From Candidatus Accumulibacter similis (lineage in GTDB: Bacteria; Pseudomonadota; Gammaproteobacteria; Burkholderiales; Rhodocyclaceae), in the NCBI GenBank assembly GCA_013347225.1, contig CP054595.1, forward strand, positions 3,220,415-3,284,414: a stretch of 64,000 nt of DNA, given 5' to 3'. The position numbers and the translations under genes were made by a program. The notes below the pieces were generated by a model. That model was not told the origin of the DNA. It was given only the letters and a program-made list of their open reading frames with translations, and made no database searches. How positions within the stretch are numbered: the first letter of the stretch is position 1; every line of letters begins with the position of its first letter. Below are positions 31,754-41,439 of the stretch, piece by piece.

Positions 31754-32992
31754 TCAGATGCGCCTGAAGGCGACGGTGGCGTTGGTACCGCCGAAGCCGA
31801 AGGAATTGGAGATGCCGACGTCGATGTCCAGTTGCCGTGCCTCGTTGGCACAGTAGTCGAGATCGCAGGACTCGTCCTGATTGAAGATGTTGATCGTCGG
31901 GGGAGAGATCTGGTGGTGGATCGCCAGCACCGTGAACAACGCCTCGATGCCGCCGGCCGCGCCGAGCAGATGGCCGGTCATCGACTTCGTCGAATTGACC
32001 ACCAGCCGGGACGCGTGCTCGCCGAAAGCACGCTTGACCGCTGTCGTCTCGGCCTTGTCACCGAGCGGTGTCGATGTGCCGTGGGCATTGACGTACTGCA
32101 CCTGATCGACATTGAGGCCGGCATTGCGCAGCGCGTTGAGCATGCAGCGTGCCGCACCTTCGCCGTCCTCGCACGGGGCGGTCATGTGATAGGCGTCGGC
32201 GCTCATGCCGAAGCCGACGAGTTCGCAGTAGATGCGCGCACCACGCGCCCTGGCGTGCTCGTACTCCTCGAGCACGACGACGCCGGCACCCTCCGCCAGG
32301 ACGAAACCGTCGCGATCCCGGTCCCACGGACGGCTGGCCGTCTGCGGATCGTCGTTGCGCGTCGACAATGCCCGCGGCGCGCAGAAGCCGCCGAGGCCGA
32401 TGTTTGACACGCAGCCTTCGGCGCCGCCGGCAATCATGATGTCGGCGTCACCATACTCGATCAGGCGGCCGGCGTCGCCGATGCTGTGCGTGCCGGTGGC
32501 ACAGGCACTGACCAGCGACAGGTTCGGACCCTTGTAGCCGTAGAAGATCGACAGGTTGCCGGAGATCATGTTGATGATCGAACCCGGAACGAAAAAGGGC
32601 GAGATCTTGCGCACACCGCCGCCGACGAAATCCTCACAGGTCTTCTCGATCACCGGCAGCCCGCCGATCCCCGAGCCGATCGACACCCCCACCCGTTCCG
32701 GCGCCACCTGCGCACCCTCGAGCCCGGCATCGCGTACGGCCTGGATGCCGGCCGCCATGCCGTAATGGATGAAGACGTCCATCCGCCGCGCATCCTTCAA
32801 CGGCAGGTACTGGCCGATGTCGAAGCCACGGACCTCGCCGGCTATCTGCACCGGAAAGGCGGACGCATCGAAGCGGGCAATCCGGTCGATTCCCGAACGG
32901 CCTGCCACCACATTCTGCCAAGCTTCGGCAACGGTATTCCCGACTGGCGAGATGATCCCGAGGCCAGTAACGACGACTCTGCGACGTGCCAC
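31754..32992 (-). CDS. fabF: 3-oxoacyl-ACP synthase II
   Basis: FabF extends acyl-ACP with malonyl-ACP. The about 412-residue thiolase-fold protein has the catalytic Cys in VSACATGTHSIGDAG, the two His in NAHGTSTPLGD and KSMTGHLLGAAGG, and the C-terminal NSFGFGGTNA. Start GTG 32992 (VARRRVVVTGLG) is preferred, because GGAG lies seven bases ahead and most FabF proteins begin here; TTG 33007 gives five more residues. It follows acpP and closes the fab cluster. Confidence 0.95.
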   Translation of the reverse strand: MARRRVVVTGLGIISPVGNTVAEAWQNVVAGRSGIDRIARFDASAFPVQIAGEVRGFDIGQYLPLKDARRMDVFIHYGMAAGIQAVRDAGLEGAQVAPERVGVSIGSGIGGLPVIEKTCEDFVGGGVRKISPFFVPGSIINMISGNLSIFYGYKGPNLSLVSACATGTHSIGDAGRLIEYGDADIMIAGGAEGCVSNIGLGGFCAPRALSTRNDDPQTASRPWDRDRDGFVLAEGAGVVVLEEYEHARARGARIYCELVGFGMSADAYHMTAPCEDGEGAARCMLNALRNAGLNVDQVQYVNAHGTSTPLGDKAETTAVKRAFGEHASRLVVNSTKSMTGHLLGAAGGIEALFTVLAIHHQISPPTINIFNQDESCDLDYCANEARQLDIDVGISNSFGFGGTNATVAFRRI

Positions 32993-33104
32993 CTTGAACT
33001 CCGACAATCAGAACATGCGGCGACGGGACGATCCCGGTTGCCGATCACTCCCCGACAGACGTGGCCGAATCATCGGCCCGTCTGTACGGGGGCTGGACAG
33101 ACGC

Positions 33105-33341
33105 TTATTTCTTGTGAGCGGTCACGTAGTCGATGGCCTGCTGCACGGTCGTGATCTTCTCGGCCTCGTCGTCCGGGATCTCGCACTCGAACTCTTCCTC
33201 CAGCGCCATCACCAGTTCCACCGTGTCAAGCGAATCGGCACCCAGGTCGTCAACGAACGAGGACTCGTTCTTGATGTCCGCTTCGTTGACTCCGAGTTGC
33301 TCGGCGACGATTTTCTTGACACGCTGCTCGATATTTTCCAT
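33105..33341 (-). CDS. acpP: Acyl carrier protein
   Basis: This 78-residue, acidic four-helix carrier holds growing acyl chains on a 4'-phosphopantetheine arm attached to the Ser in [20 protein letters not shown]. The sequence [18 protein letters not shown] and the ending IDYVTAHKK are those of primary-metabolism ACP. It lies between fabG and fabF in the usual order. The DSL serine is intact. Confidence 0.97.
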   Translation of the reverse strand: MENIEQRVKKIVAEQLGVNEADIKNESSFVDDLGADSLDTVELVMALEEEFECEIPDDEAEKITTVQQAIDYVTAHKK

Positions 33342-33454
33342 CTAATGGGTTCCTTCACAAGGTTCAAACAGGAAAAAGCGCGCCATTCTAACAAAATGAT
33401 CGCAACTTACCAACGATTGCCGCCGGCCGGCGCCGGTGCCGGCCAACTCCGCCA

Positions 33455-34195
33455 TCAGGCCATGAACATGCCACCATTGACGTGGATCGTCGTGCCGGTG
33501 ATGTAGGCCGCCCCGGCCGAAGCAAGGAAGGCAACGGCCGCAGCGACGTCTGCCGGAGCGCCCAGGCGCCCGAGCGGAATCCCTGCCAACATGGCCTCCC
33601 TTTGTTTCTCGTCGAGCACCCGCGTCATGTCGGTATCGATGAAGCCCGGGGCGACACAGTTGACCGTGATGTTGCGGCTGCCCAGTTCGCGCGCCAGCGC
33701 CCGGCTCATGCCGCTCACCCCGGCCTTGGCGGCGCAGTAGTTGGCCTGCCCCGCGTTGCCGGCGTGACCGACGACCGAGGTGACATTGATGATGCGGCCG
33801 TAGCGCGCCTTCATCATGCCACGGATGACCGCCCGCGAGAGGCGGAATACGGCCTTGAGGTCGGTGTCGACGACGCAGTCCCAGTCGTCGTCCTTCAAGC
33901 GCATCGCCAGATTGTCACGCGTGACGCCGGCGTTGTTCACCAGCACCGATGGCGCGCCATGATTCTTCTCGATGTGGCTGACGAGGGCATCGATCTGCGC
34001 CGCATCGCGCACCTCGAGCACCCTCCCCTCTCCCTTGCCGCCCGCCTCGCCGAGAAAGGCGGAGATCGTCGCCGCGCCCTCGGCACTGGTTGCCGTACCG
34101 ACGACAGTCGCACCGAGGCTCGCCAGATGCAGTGCTATGGCACGGCCGATGCCGCGCGATGCACCGGTGACGAGGGCAATCTGTCCATCGAGCAT
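33455..34195 (-). CDS. fabG: 3-oxoacyl-ACP reductase FabG
   Basis: FabG reduces 3-oxoacyl-ACP with NADPH. This 246-residue SDR has TGASRGIG (cofactor), NNAGVTRDN, the Ser of NVTSVVG and YCAAKAG (catalytic Tyr-x3-Lys), and a C-terminal [14 protein letters not shown]. Start ATG 34195 ([11 protein letters not shown]) follows the fabD stop by five bases, and the longer frame inside fabD has no support. It belongs to the plsX-fabHDG-acpP-fabF operon. Confidence 0.96.
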   Translation of the reverse strand: MLDGQIALVTGASRGIGRAIALHLASLGATVVGTATSAEGAATISAFLGEAGGKGEGRVLEVRDAAQIDALVSHIEKNHGAPSVLVNNAGVTRDNLAMRLKDDDWDCVVDTDLKAVFRLSRAVIRGMMKARYGRIINVTSVVGHAGNAGQANYCAAKAGVSGMSRALARELGSRNITVNCVAPGFIDTDMTRVLDEKQREAMLAGIPLGRLGAPADVAAAVAFLASAGAAYITGTTIHVNGGMFMA

Positions 34196-34200
34196 GCTGT

Positions 34201-35142
34201 CTACTCCAGGTTGGCGAGAGCACCGTCCAGCGACGCCAGATCGGCCAGTGCAACGCTCGCGAGGCCGTCGGCGCAGCGCCTGGTCAAGCCGGCGAGCACC
34301 TTGCCCGGCCCGCATTCGGCGACGGTCGTGATGCCCATCGCCGCCATCCTGCGGATCGTTTCGACCCAGCGCACGGGCGAATGGGCCTGCCGCACCAGTG
34401 CCTCCCTGATTCGAGCCGGCTCCGTTTCGACGGCGACGTCGACGTTGTTGATCACCGGCAGCCGCGGCGCCTGCAGGCTGAGTTCAGCGAGGCGGGTCGC
34501 CAGCCGGGTCGCCGCCGGTCGCATCAGCGAGGAATGGAACGGCGCCGACACCGGCAGCAGCACGGCGCGCTTCGCGCCCAGCGCCTTGGCTGCCTCGCAG
34601 GCACGTTCGACGGCCAGCTTGCTGCCGGCGACGACCGTCTGCCCAGGCCCGTTGAAATTCACCGGCTCGACGACCTCGCCAGCACCAGCCGCCGCCTGAC
34701 CCTGCCGGCAGGCTTCGACCATCTTCTCGTCGTCGAGGCCGAGGATCGCCGCCATGGCCCCGGTCCCGGCCGGAACGGCCTCCTGCATCGCCGTCGCCCG
34801 CAGGCGGACGAGCGGCACGGCATCGGCAAAGGAAATGACGCCGGCAGCCACCAGAGCCGAATACTCACCCAGGCTGTGCCCCGCCACGACCGCCGGCGGC
34901 CGGCCACCCCGGTCAAGCCAGAGACGATAGACGGCCATGCCGGCGGTCAGCATCAGCGGCTGCGTGTTGACCGTCTGCGCCAGAGCCTCCGCGGGTCCGC
35001 TGGCCAGCAAGGCCCAGAGATCCTCGCCGAGTGCGCTCGAAGCCTCGTCGAAAGTGGCACGGACGACCGGCGAATCGCCATAGGCGGCCATCATTCCCAC
35101 CGACTGCGATCCCTGTCCGGGAAATACCAACGCAAACGCCAT
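34201..35142 (-). CDS. fabD: Malonyl CoA-ACP transacylase
   Basis: FabD moves malonyl from CoA to ACP. The 313-residue product begins [18 protein letters not shown] and carries the nucleophile in [15 protein letters not shown], the malonate-binding Arg in [15 protein letters not shown], and the His in SAPFHSSLM. Start ATG 35142 lies seven bases after AGGAGGAGGCGGC, a strong ribosome site. It sits 22 bases after fabH. Confidence 0.96.
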   Translation of the reverse strand: MAFALVFPGQGSQSVGMMAAYGDSPVVRATFDEASSALGEDLWALLASGPAEALAQTVNTQPLMLTAGMAVYRLWLDRGGRPPAVVAGHSLGEYSALVAAGVISFADAVPLVRLRATAMQEAVPAGTGAMAAILGLDDEKMVEACRQGQAAAGAGEVVEPVNFNGPGQTVVAGSKLAVERACEAAKALGAKRAVLLPVSAPFHSSLMRPAATRLATRLAELSLQAPRLPVINNVDVAVETEPARIREALVRQAHSPVRWVETIRRMAAMGITTVAECGPGKVLAGLTRRCADGLASVALADLASLDGALANLE

Positions 35143-35164
35143 GCCGCCTCCTCCTAGCCCCGTT

Positions 35165-36124
35165 TCATAGCTGCAACAACACCGCGCCCCAGGTGAAGCC
35201 GCCACCGACCCCCTCGAGCATCACCCGCTGTCCGCTGCGGATGCGGCCGTCGCGCATGCCCTCATCGAGCGCCAGCGGCACCGATGCCGCAGAGGTGTTG
35301 CCATGCCGGTCGACGGTGACCATCACCTTGTCCATCGGCATCTTCATCCTCTTGGCCGTCGCCTCGAGTATGCGCACGTTGGCCTGGTGCGGAATCAGCC
35401 AGTCGATGGCAGAAGACGGCACGCCGGCAGCCGCACAGCACTCCTCGGCCACTTCGGAGAGAACGCGGACGGCGAACTTGAACACCGCCTGCCCGTCCAT
35501 GCGCAGGAAGGGATCGCCGACGACCTGGCCGCCGCAGATGCTGCCGGGAACCGACAGGATGTCGTGGTGGGCGCCGTCGGCATGCAGCGCGGTCGCCAGG
35601 ATCCCGGGCTGCTCCGCGGCTTCGAGAACGACGGCACCGGCACCGTCGCCGAACAGCACACAGGTGCCGCGGTCGGACCAGTCAAGGATGCGCGAGAAGA
35701 CCTCGGCACCGACGACCAGCGCCCGCCGGTGACTACCCGAACGGATGAACTTCTCGGCAATCGTCAGCGCATAGACAAAGCCGCTGCAGACGGCCTGCAC
35801 GTCAAACGCCGTCGCCGTACGGTTGCCGAGCTTGCATTGCAGCAGACAGGCGGTACTGGGAAAGATGAAGTCCGGCGTCGAGGTGGCGACGATGATCAGG
35901 TCGATGTCGGCCGCCGTCCGACCGGCTGCCTGCAGCGCCCGCTGGCTCGCCTCGAGGCCAAGGTCGCTCGCCGTCTGTCCGTCCGCAGCCAGATGGCGGA
36001 AGCGAATTCCGGTGCGACTGGTGATCCATTCATCGTTCGTCTCGATCCCCCGGCGCGCGAGATCGTCGTTGCTGACGGCCGGCCCTGGCAGGAAGCTGCC
36101 AACCCCTGCAATGCGGGAGAACAT
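35165..36124 (-). CDS. fabH: 3-oxoacyl-ACP synthase III
   Basis: FabH starts fatty-acid synthesis by joining acetyl-CoA to malonyl-ACP. The 319-residue protein has the Cys in [14 protein letters not shown], the His in [12 protein letters not shown] and the Asn in [13 protein letters not shown], all three catalytic residues. Start ATG 36124 ([14 protein letters not shown]) follows CAGGAGACCGCATAGC and lies one base beyond the plsX stop, so the two are coupled. Confidence 0.96.
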   Translation of the reverse strand: MFSRIAGVGSFLPGPAVSNDDLARRGIETNDEWITSRTGIRFRHLAADGQTASDLGLEASQRALQAAGRTAADIDLIIVATSTPDFIFPSTACLLQCKLGNRTATAFDVQAVCSGFVYALTIAEKFIRSGSHRRALVVGAEVFSRILDWSDRGTCVLFGDGAGAVVLEAAEQPGILATALHADGAHHDILSVPGSICGGQVVGDPFLRMDGQAVFKFAVRVLSEVAEECCAAAGVPSSAIDWLIPHQANVRILEATAKRMKMPMDKVMVTVDRHGNTSAASVPLALDEGMRDGRIRSGQRVMLEGVGGGFTWGAVLLQL

Positions 36125-36125
36125 G

Positions 36126-37139
36126 CTATGCGGTCTCCTGGAGTGGTCGTTGTGGCGCCATCCGCTCGCTGATGCGAGCGAGAACACCATTCCTGGCCTC
36201 ATCGGCCGCCCGCTTCAGTGCGCAGGTGAAAGCCAGGGTGTCTGCCGAGCCATGACTCTTGACGACGATGCCGCGCAGGCCCAGCAGCGTCGCGCCATTG
36301 TACTGCCGGTGGTCCACCCGCTTCTTGAACCGCTGCAGCACCGGCAGTGCCAGCAAGGCGAGCAGCCGCGTCAGAAGGCTGCGGCGAAACTCCTGGCGGA
36401 GGAAGGTCGCCAGCAACTGCGCCAGTCCCTCCGACGCCTTGAGCGCCACGTTGCCCACGAAGCCGTCACAGACCACGACGTCGGCGGCTCCCTTGTAGAC
36501 GCCGTCGCCCTCGACGTTGCCGACGAAGTTCAGCCCCGACTCGGCAAGCAGGTCGGCCGCGCGCTTTACGACATCGTTGCCCTTGATGTCCTCCTGTCCA
36601 ATGTTCAGGATACCGACCGTCGGTCGCTCCCGATGCTCGACCGCAGCGACCAGCGAGGCGCCCATGATGCCGAACTGCAGCAGGTGCTCCGGGCTGCAAT
36701 CGACGTTCGCGCCGAGGTCGAGTACATGCGTGTGGCCGGTCAGCGTCGGCAGGACGGCGCAGATCGCCGGCCGCTCGATCCCCGGCAGCATCTTCAGGAC
36801 AAAGCGCGACATCGCCATCAGGGCGCCGGTATTGCCCGCCGAAACGCAGGCATCGGCCTCGCCCTGCTTGACCAGGTTGATCGCCACCCGCATCGATGAG
36901 TCCTTCTTGTTGCGCAGCGCCAGCGACGGGGACTCATGCATGCTGACGACTTCGGTCGCGTGCCGCACGGAGATGCGGCCGACGGCGGCATCGCCGAGAA
37001 AGGGCTTGATGCCTTCGGCCAGCCCGACGAGGATGACGCGCACGTCGGGATGGTCGCCGACGAAGCCCAGCGCCGCCGGAACCGTCACCGGCGGACCGTG
37101 GTCGCCACCCATGCAGTCGATTGCGACGGTGATGCTCAT
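36126..37139 (-). CDS. plsX: Phosphate acyltransferase PlsX
   Basis: PlsX makes acyl-phosphate from acyl-ACP, the donor for PlsY in phospholipid synthesis. The 337-residue product begins [22 protein letters not shown]. It carries [28 protein letters not shown] and [18 protein letters not shown], all family blocks. It is placed between rpmF and fabH, as in most proteobacteria, linking fatty-acid and membrane-lipid supply. Confidence 0.96.
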   Translation of the reverse strand: MSITVAIDCMGGDHGPPVTVPAALGFVGDHPDVRVILVGLAEGIKPFLGDAAVGRISVRHATEVVSMHESPSLALRNKKDSSMRVAINLVKQGEADACVSAGNTGALMAMSRFVLKMLPGIERPAICAVLPTLTGHTHVLDLGANVDCSPEHLLQFGIMGASLVAAVEHRERPTVGILNIGQEDIKGNDVVKRAADLLAESGLNFVGNVEGDGVYKGAADVVVCDGFVGNVALKASEGLAQLLATFLRQEFRRSLLTRLLALLALPVLQRFKKRVDHRQYNGATLLGLRGIVVKSHGSADTLAFTCALKRAADEARNGVLARISERMAPQRPLQETA

Positions 37140-37202
37140 GCGCCGGCAGGCCGCTGTGGCTCAGTCAAGACAACGCGCCGTTGCCGAACTGGTGCGGCAG
37201 GA

Positions 37203-37382
37203 TCACGCAGCCGAACCCCGGGTCACTTTCTTGCCGCGATAGAAACCGCTCGGGCTGATGTGATGACGCAGGTGAACCTCGCCGGTCGTCGGCTCTGTCG
37301 CCAGCGGCAGGCCGGGCAGTGAATCGTGCGCACGATGCATGCCGCGCTTCGACGGCGACTTCTTGTTCTGTTGAACAGCCAT
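37203..37382 (-). CDS. rpmF: 50S ribosomal protein L32
   Basis: This 59-residue protein translates from ATG 37382 as [20 protein letters not shown] and ends KKVTRGSAA. The N-terminal Lys/Arg-rich stretch with [12 protein letters not shown] and the following [20 protein letters not shown] are characteristic of L32. The cysteines of the zinc-binding form are absent, as in the Cys-minus type. The small gene lies between yceD (22 bases upstream) and plsX, the conserved order. AGGAGTTTTTC precedes its start. Confidence 0.97.
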   Translation of the reverse strand: MAVQQNKKSPSKRGMHRAHDSLPGLPLATEPTTGEVHLRHHISPSGFYRGKKVTRGSAA

Positions 37383-37403
37383 GAAAAACTCCTAATTTGA
37401 GAT

Positions 37404-37898
37404 TCAATCGACCTTGCCTTGCAGCCCGGCCAAAACCGAAAACGGTGACACACGCGCCGCCTCCATCCTGCCTCCAGGCAGCGCGCAATTCTCGTGCCGC
37501 GGCGCTGTCGGCAGCGCCAGCAGGATCTCGTCCTCGACCAGTACGGCCACATCGAGGGCATTCTGATGCGGCAGAAAGTCCTTCGCATCGTCTTCCAGCT
37601 CGTCCTGCGTCAAATCCTCTTCGTCGCCAACGAACTCCAGGAGGCTGCGCAAGTGCAGCGGGTACTCATACGCCTCGAGACAGCGCTGGCAGCACAGCGC
37701 GAGACTGCCATCGACCGTCAACAGCAACTGCGAGCGCCCGCTTGCTCCGCGCCGTCCATCGATGCGGAAGCTCAGGCTGCCGCTCGAATCGGTCAGCAGG
37801 TCATGCAGGCGGGTAAGCGTCGCGACGAGCACTTCGCCCTGCAGCGAGCCCTCCTCACGGCCAAACTCCTGACTGTCGATAACAACGGGTCGCGACAT
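37404..37898 (-). CDS. yceD: YceD/DUF177 family protein
   Basis: This 164-residue protein matches the YceD (DUF177) family. The pair of cysteines in LALCCQRCLEAYEYPL is the conserved C-x2-C of the family, and acidic DEEDLTQDELEDDAKDFL follows. Plant and bacterial relatives are needed for 23S rRNA accumulation. It is the first gene of the yceD-rpmF-plsX-fab operon and diverges from maf, with a shared 116-base promoter region that contains TATTATCTTC near 37913-37922. Confidence 0.92.
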   Translation of the reverse strand: MSRPVVIDSQEFGREEGSLQGEVLVATLTRLHDLLTDSSGSLSFRIDGRRGASGRSQLLLTVDGSLALCCQRCLEAYEYPLHLRSLLEFVGDEEDLTQDELEDDAKDFLPHQNALDVAVLVEDEILLALPTAPRHENCALPGGRMEAARVSPFSVLAGLQGKVD

Positions 37899-38014
37899 AA
37901 GGCGCGCATGATATTATCTTCGGGTATTGAAGTCAAAGCCACGCAACGGCCAGCAGCGAATCGACGCCGTCCCTCGGCCCGATACGGTGCCGGCGCGCGG
38001 CGACCGCCCGCCCG

Positions 38015-38605
38015 ATGACGACGCCACAGCTGATCCTTGCCTCCACCTCCCCCTTTCGGCGCGACCTCCTGGCGCGCCTCGGGCTGCCCTTTGCCACGGC
38101 GAACCCGGCAGTCGACGAAGCGATGCTGCCCGGCGAATCCCCGGAGGATGGCGCGCTGCGCCTCTCGGAGGCGAAGGCCCGGGCCGTCGCCGGCATGCAC
38201 CCGGCAGCGCTGATCATCGGCAGCGACCAGGTCGCCTGTCTCGACGGCCGGGTTTTCGGCAAACCGCTGACGCACGCGAATGCCGTGCGCCAGTTGCAGA
38301 CGATGCGTGGCCGCCAGGTCAATTTCTTTACTGGCCTCTGCCTGCTGCACGCGCCAAGCGGACGGGTGCATTGCCGCGGCGTACCGACCCTGGTCAGCTT
38401 CCGCGACCTGAGCGATGCGGAAATCGAGCGCTACCTGCAGCTCGAGCAACCGTACAACTGTGCCGGCAGTGCCCGCGCCGAAGGGCTCGGGATCGCACTG
38501 ATCGCGCGCATCGACGGCCCGGATCCGAACGCGCTCATCGGCCTTCCGTTGATCGCCCTCTGCGACCTGCTGCGACGCGAAAACGTCTCGCCGCTGCAGC
38601 CATGA
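38015..38605 (+). CDS. maf: Maf-type nucleoside triphosphate pyrophosphatase (YceF)
   Basis: This 196-residue Maf/HAM1-like enzyme hydrolyses modified or canonical NTPs to NMP and PPi; YceF-type members prefer m7GTP. It starts [19 protein letters not shown], the substrate loop, then [19 protein letters not shown], the catalytic Asp in [12 protein letters not shown], and [28 protein letters not shown] is the closing family block. It is the first of two plus-strand genes, 10 bases before the tetrapyrrole-methylase-like gene. Confidence 0.94.
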   Translation: MTTPQLILASTSPFRRDLLARLGLPFATANPAVDEAMLPGESPEDGALRLSEAKARAVAGMHPAALIIGSDQVACLDGRVFGKPLTHANAVRQLQTMRGRQVNFFTGLCLLHAPSGRVHCRGVPTLVSFRDLSDAEIERYLQLEQPYNCAGSARAEGLGIALIARIDGPDPNALIGLPLIALCDLLRRENVSPLQP

Positions 38606-38615
38606 CGGCAGCCGG

Positions 38616-39326
38616 ATGAAGGCGGGCCGGCTCTATCTGGTGCCGGTACCGCTGGGGCAGACTGCGCCCGCCGCGGTGCTGCCGGCAGCGGTCCTCGGCT
38701 GCGCCCGCCGGCTGCGGTATTTCGTCGCCGAGAACGCGAAGGCAGCGAGGGTCTTCCTGAAGGCACTGCCTGCCGACACGCCACTGCAGCAGATCAGCGT
38801 CGGCGAACTCAACCGGCACACGCAGGCCGACACGCTGACGCAACTGCTGGCACCGGTGCTGGCCGGCAACGACCTCGGCCTGATCTCCGAAGCCGGCTGC
38901 CCGGCGATCGCCGACCCTGGCGCCGACCTGGTTGCCCTGGCCCATGACATGGGAGTCGAGGTGGTGCCGCTGGTCGGTCCGTCGTCGGTCCTCCTCGCCT
39001 TGATGGCATCCGGCCTCAACGGCCAGAGCTTCACCTTCCACGGCTACCTGCCGAGCGAAGCGGGCGCCCGCGAGCAACGGCTGCGCGACCTGGAGAGGGA
39101 ATCGCGGCAGCAGCGACGAACACAGATCTTCATCGAAACACCATACCGCAACCGCCAGTTGCTGGCATCGCTGCTCGCCGTCTGCGCACCGGCGACACGC
39201 GTCTGCATCGCCACCGACCTGACGATGGCGGGCGAACTCGTCTGCACGCGCGCGGTCGCCGAATGGCGGCGACAGACGCTGCCGGAGATCAACCGCCGAC
39301 CGACGGTCTTCCTCCTGCACGCCTGA
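38616..39326 (+). CDS. RsmI-like SAM methyltransferase (tetrapyrrole methylase fold)
   Basis: This 236-residue protein belongs to the tetrapyrrole-methylase/RsmI superfamily. The N-terminal LYLVPVPLG replaces the usual LYVVATPIGN of RsmI. Then come AENAKAARVFLKAL, GLISEAGCPAIADPGADLVALA and VPLVGPSSVLLALMASGL, matching the conserved SAM-binding loops. The sequence is a paralogue of RsmI, which 2'-O-methylates C1402 of 16S rRNA, and its own target is unknown. It follows maf by 10 bases, a common pairing in betaproteobacteria. Confidence 0.85.
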   Translation: MKAGRLYLVPVPLGQTAPAAVLPAAVLGCARRLRYFVAENAKAARVFLKALPADTPLQQISVGELNRHTQADTLTQLLAPVLAGNDLGLISEAGCPAIADPGADLVALAHDMGVEVVPLVGPSSVLLALMASGLNGQSFTFHGYLPSEAGAREQRLRDLERESRQQRRTQIFIETPYRNRQLLASLLAVCAPATRVCIATDLTMAGELVCTRAVAEWRRQTLPEINRRPTVFLLHA

Positions 39327-39497
39327 CCCGGTGCCAGCCACCCCAGGCTGGCGGGCGACCCTGCCGCAGCGCCGCGGGCGCAGCACTTTTCACGCGCCGC
39401 CGGATGTCGCGCACCAGCAACCGTTCCCCCACCGATCCAGCACCTCGCATGCTGGGCCAGTCATCCAGGGCGGCCGCCGACGTTGCCTGACAAACGC

Positions 39498-40448
39498 TCA
39501 GCGCAGGACGGGACGGGCGAAGTCGAACGCGGATCCGAGCGCCCCATCCCTCGTATCGGCCCTCAGGCGCCGGGCAAGACGTTCGGCAAGGCTGTCCTTG
39601 ACCGTGTACTCGACCAAACGGTCGGCCTTGATCACGTCGCGCGCCACCGAGCCAACCGTGCCGAGACCGTCGGCCAGGCCGAGGCTGACGCTCTGGCTGC
39701 CGGTCCACATCAGGCCGGAAAAGAGCTCCGGCGTCTCCCGCAGGCGATTGCCACGCCCGCGCCGGACGACTTCGATGAACTGCTGGTGAATCTCCCGCAG
39801 CAGCACCTGTGCGTGCTCCTTCTGCTTCACGTCCTGCGGCGAGAACGGATCGAGAAAGCCCTTGTTCTCTCCGGCAGTCAGCAAACGACGCTCGATGCCC
39901 AGCTTCTCCATCGTACCGGTAAAGCCGAAAGCGTCCATCAGGACACCGATCGAACCGACGATGCTCGCCTTGTCCACGAAGATCTTGTCGGCGGCGACGG
40001 CCACATAGTAGCCGCCGGAGGCGCAGACGTCCTCGACCACGGCGTAGAGCGGAATCTGCGGATGCGCCGTGCGCAGACGCAGGATCTCGTCGTGCACGAT
40101 GCCGGCCTGCACCGGGCTGCCGCCCGGGCTATTCACGCGCAGGATCACACCGGCGGTCCGCTTGTCCGCGAAGGCCGCTTCGAGTGCGTCGTTGAGGTTC
40201 TGCGCACTGGCCTCGCCCTGCGCCTCGATGGTGCCCCGCAGGTGGATGACCGCCGTGTGCCGGCGGTCGGCCAGTTGCTCGGAATCTCCCCAGTCCATCA
40301 GCAGCGCCGGCAGTGCGATCAGGTAGGCCAGACCGGCAAGCTTGAAGAAGATCCCCCAGCGCCGCTTGGCCCGCTGCTCGTGCAACGTCGCAAAGGCAAC
40401 CTTCTCCAGCAACTGCCGTTCCCAGGGTGGTTCTTCAGGCGTACTCAA
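39498..40448 (-). CDS. sppA: Signal peptide peptidase SppA, S49 family
   Basis: This 316-residue membrane-anchored serine protease degrades leftover signal peptides. One hydrophobic helix sits at about residues 33-52 after a basic N-terminus. The S49 domain shows the NSPGGSPVQAGIVHDEI strand, the nucleophile Ser in VCASGGYYVAVAAD and KASIVGSIGV; the general-base Lys is expected among the conserved lysines of the single-repeat form. It is the last gene of an overlapping rluC-HAD-Rieske-sppA run; its ATG overlaps the Rieske stop as ATGA. The gap 39327-39497 between convergent genes shows no clear terminator. Confidence 0.93.
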   Translation of the reverse strand: MSTPEEPPWERQLLEKVAFATLHEQRAKRRWGIFFKLAGLAYLIALPALLMDWGDSEQLADRRHTAVIHLRGTIEAQGEASAQNLNDALEAAFADKRTAGVILRVNSPGGSPVQAGIVHDEILRLRTAHPQIPLYAVVEDVCASGGYYVAVAADKIFVDKASIVGSIGVLMDAFGFTGTMEKLGIERRLLTAGENKGFLDPFSPQDVKQKEHAQVLLREIHQQFIEVVRRGRGNRLRETPELFSGLMWTGSQSVSLGLADGLGTVGSVARDVIKADRLVEYTVKDSLAERLARRLRADTRDGALGSAFDFARPVLR

Positions 40449-40804
40449 GGCTCGTGCTCGCTCGGGGTTAGATAGACCGCACCATCACGTTCTTCGACGG
40501 CGACCGGCGCCAGCCCGCGACCGTTGCAGCGACCACCGAGGCAACGGCCATCTGCCGGCGAGTAGAGGGCGCCGTGTGTTGCGCAGATCAAGTATACCTT
40601 GGAATCGTCAAACAACTCGTTGTGCTGCCAGTCGAGTTCGACCGGCAGATGCCCGCAGCGATTGACATAGGCACGCACGCGACCGTCGAAGCGGACGGCG
40701 AAGGCCGGTGCGGCCACCCCACGCCGCTCGATCGTGAAGCGGACGCCGCGGCCACCGTCCTGCAACTCGCAGGACGGACAGATCAGGCGTGCGTCCGCAG
40801 CCAT
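40445..40804 (-). CDS. Rieske [2Fe-2S] domain protein
   Basis: This 119-residue single-domain protein has both cluster-binding boxes: CGH (in NRCGHLPVELDW) and CATHGALY, giving the Cys-His/Cys-His ligand set. The sequence begins ADARLICPSCELQDGG, a second Cys pair that may be structural. Small Rieske proteins often serve as ferredoxin-like carriers for oxygenases; no oxygenase is next to it. It overlaps the HAD gene by 22 bases and sppA by four, indicating co-translation. Confidence 0.9.
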   Translation of the reverse strand: MAADARLICPSCELQDGGRGVRFTIERRGVAAPAFAVRFDGRVRAYVNRCGHLPVELDWQHNELFDDSKVYLICATHGALYSPADGRCLGGRCNGRGLAPVAVEERDGAVYLTPSEHEP

Positions 40805-41439
40805 GCAGCCAGTTCGGAGAGGTGGTGCACCCGCGCCAGCGGCTGCATGGCGTCGAGGGCCGCCGCCGGGTGCGCGCCGTAGGCAACCGCCAGGCAGGCT
40901 ACCCCAGCGTTGTGCGCCATCTGCAGGTCGTGCGTCGTATCACCGATCATCAGCGCCCGTTCGCCATCGACGGCCAGCTCGTCGAGCAGTTCCTCGAGCA
41001 TCTGCGGATGCGGCTTGGAGAAACACTCGTCGGCGCAGCGCGAAGCGTGGAAGAATGGGCCGAGGCCACTGTGCTGCAGGGCGCGTGCGAGACCCAGGCG
41101 ACTCTTGCCGGTGGCGACGGCCAGCAGATGGCCCGCCGCCGACAGCTCGGCGATCAGTTCGGCAGCGCCGGCGAACAACTGCAGCTCGTGATCGCGCGCC
41201 AGATAGTGATGCCGGTAACGATCGACGAGCTGCGGGTAGCGGCTCTCCGGCAGATCCGGCAGCGCATGCTGCAGAGCATCGCGCAAGCCCAGTCCGATGA
41301 CGTGCCGCGCCCGTTCCGTCGGCGGAGGCGGCAGCTCGAGGTCGCGACAGGCGGCACTGATGGCTTCGACGATGGCCGCCGCCGAGTCAAGGAGCGTACC
41401 ATCCCAGTCGAAGACCAGCAGCTCAAATCTTCTCGCCAT
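40783..41439 (-). CDS. HAD-IA family hydrolase (Gph-like phosphatase)
   Basis: The 218-residue protein has the HAD motifs: nucleophile DWDGTLLDS (motif I), VATGKS (motif II), KPHPQMLEE with the Lys (motif III) and IGDTTHDLQMAHNAG (motif IV). The cap lies between residues about 15 and 85. Sequence pattern resembles phosphoglycolate phosphatases, which clear 2-phosphoglycolate, but substrates in this class are hard to predict. Start ATG 41439 (MARRFELLVFDWDG) overlaps the rluC stop by 17 bases. Confidence 0.9.
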   Translation of the reverse strand: MARRFELLVFDWDGTLLDSAAAIVEAISAACRDLELPPPPTERARHVIGLGLRDALQHALPDLPESRYPQLVDRYRHHYLARDHELQLFAGAAELIAELSAAGHLLAVATGKSRLGLARALQHSGLGPFFHASRCADECFSKPHPQMLEELLDELAVDGERALMIGDTTHDLQMAHNAGVACLAVAYGAHPAAALDAMQPLARVHHLSELAAWLRTHA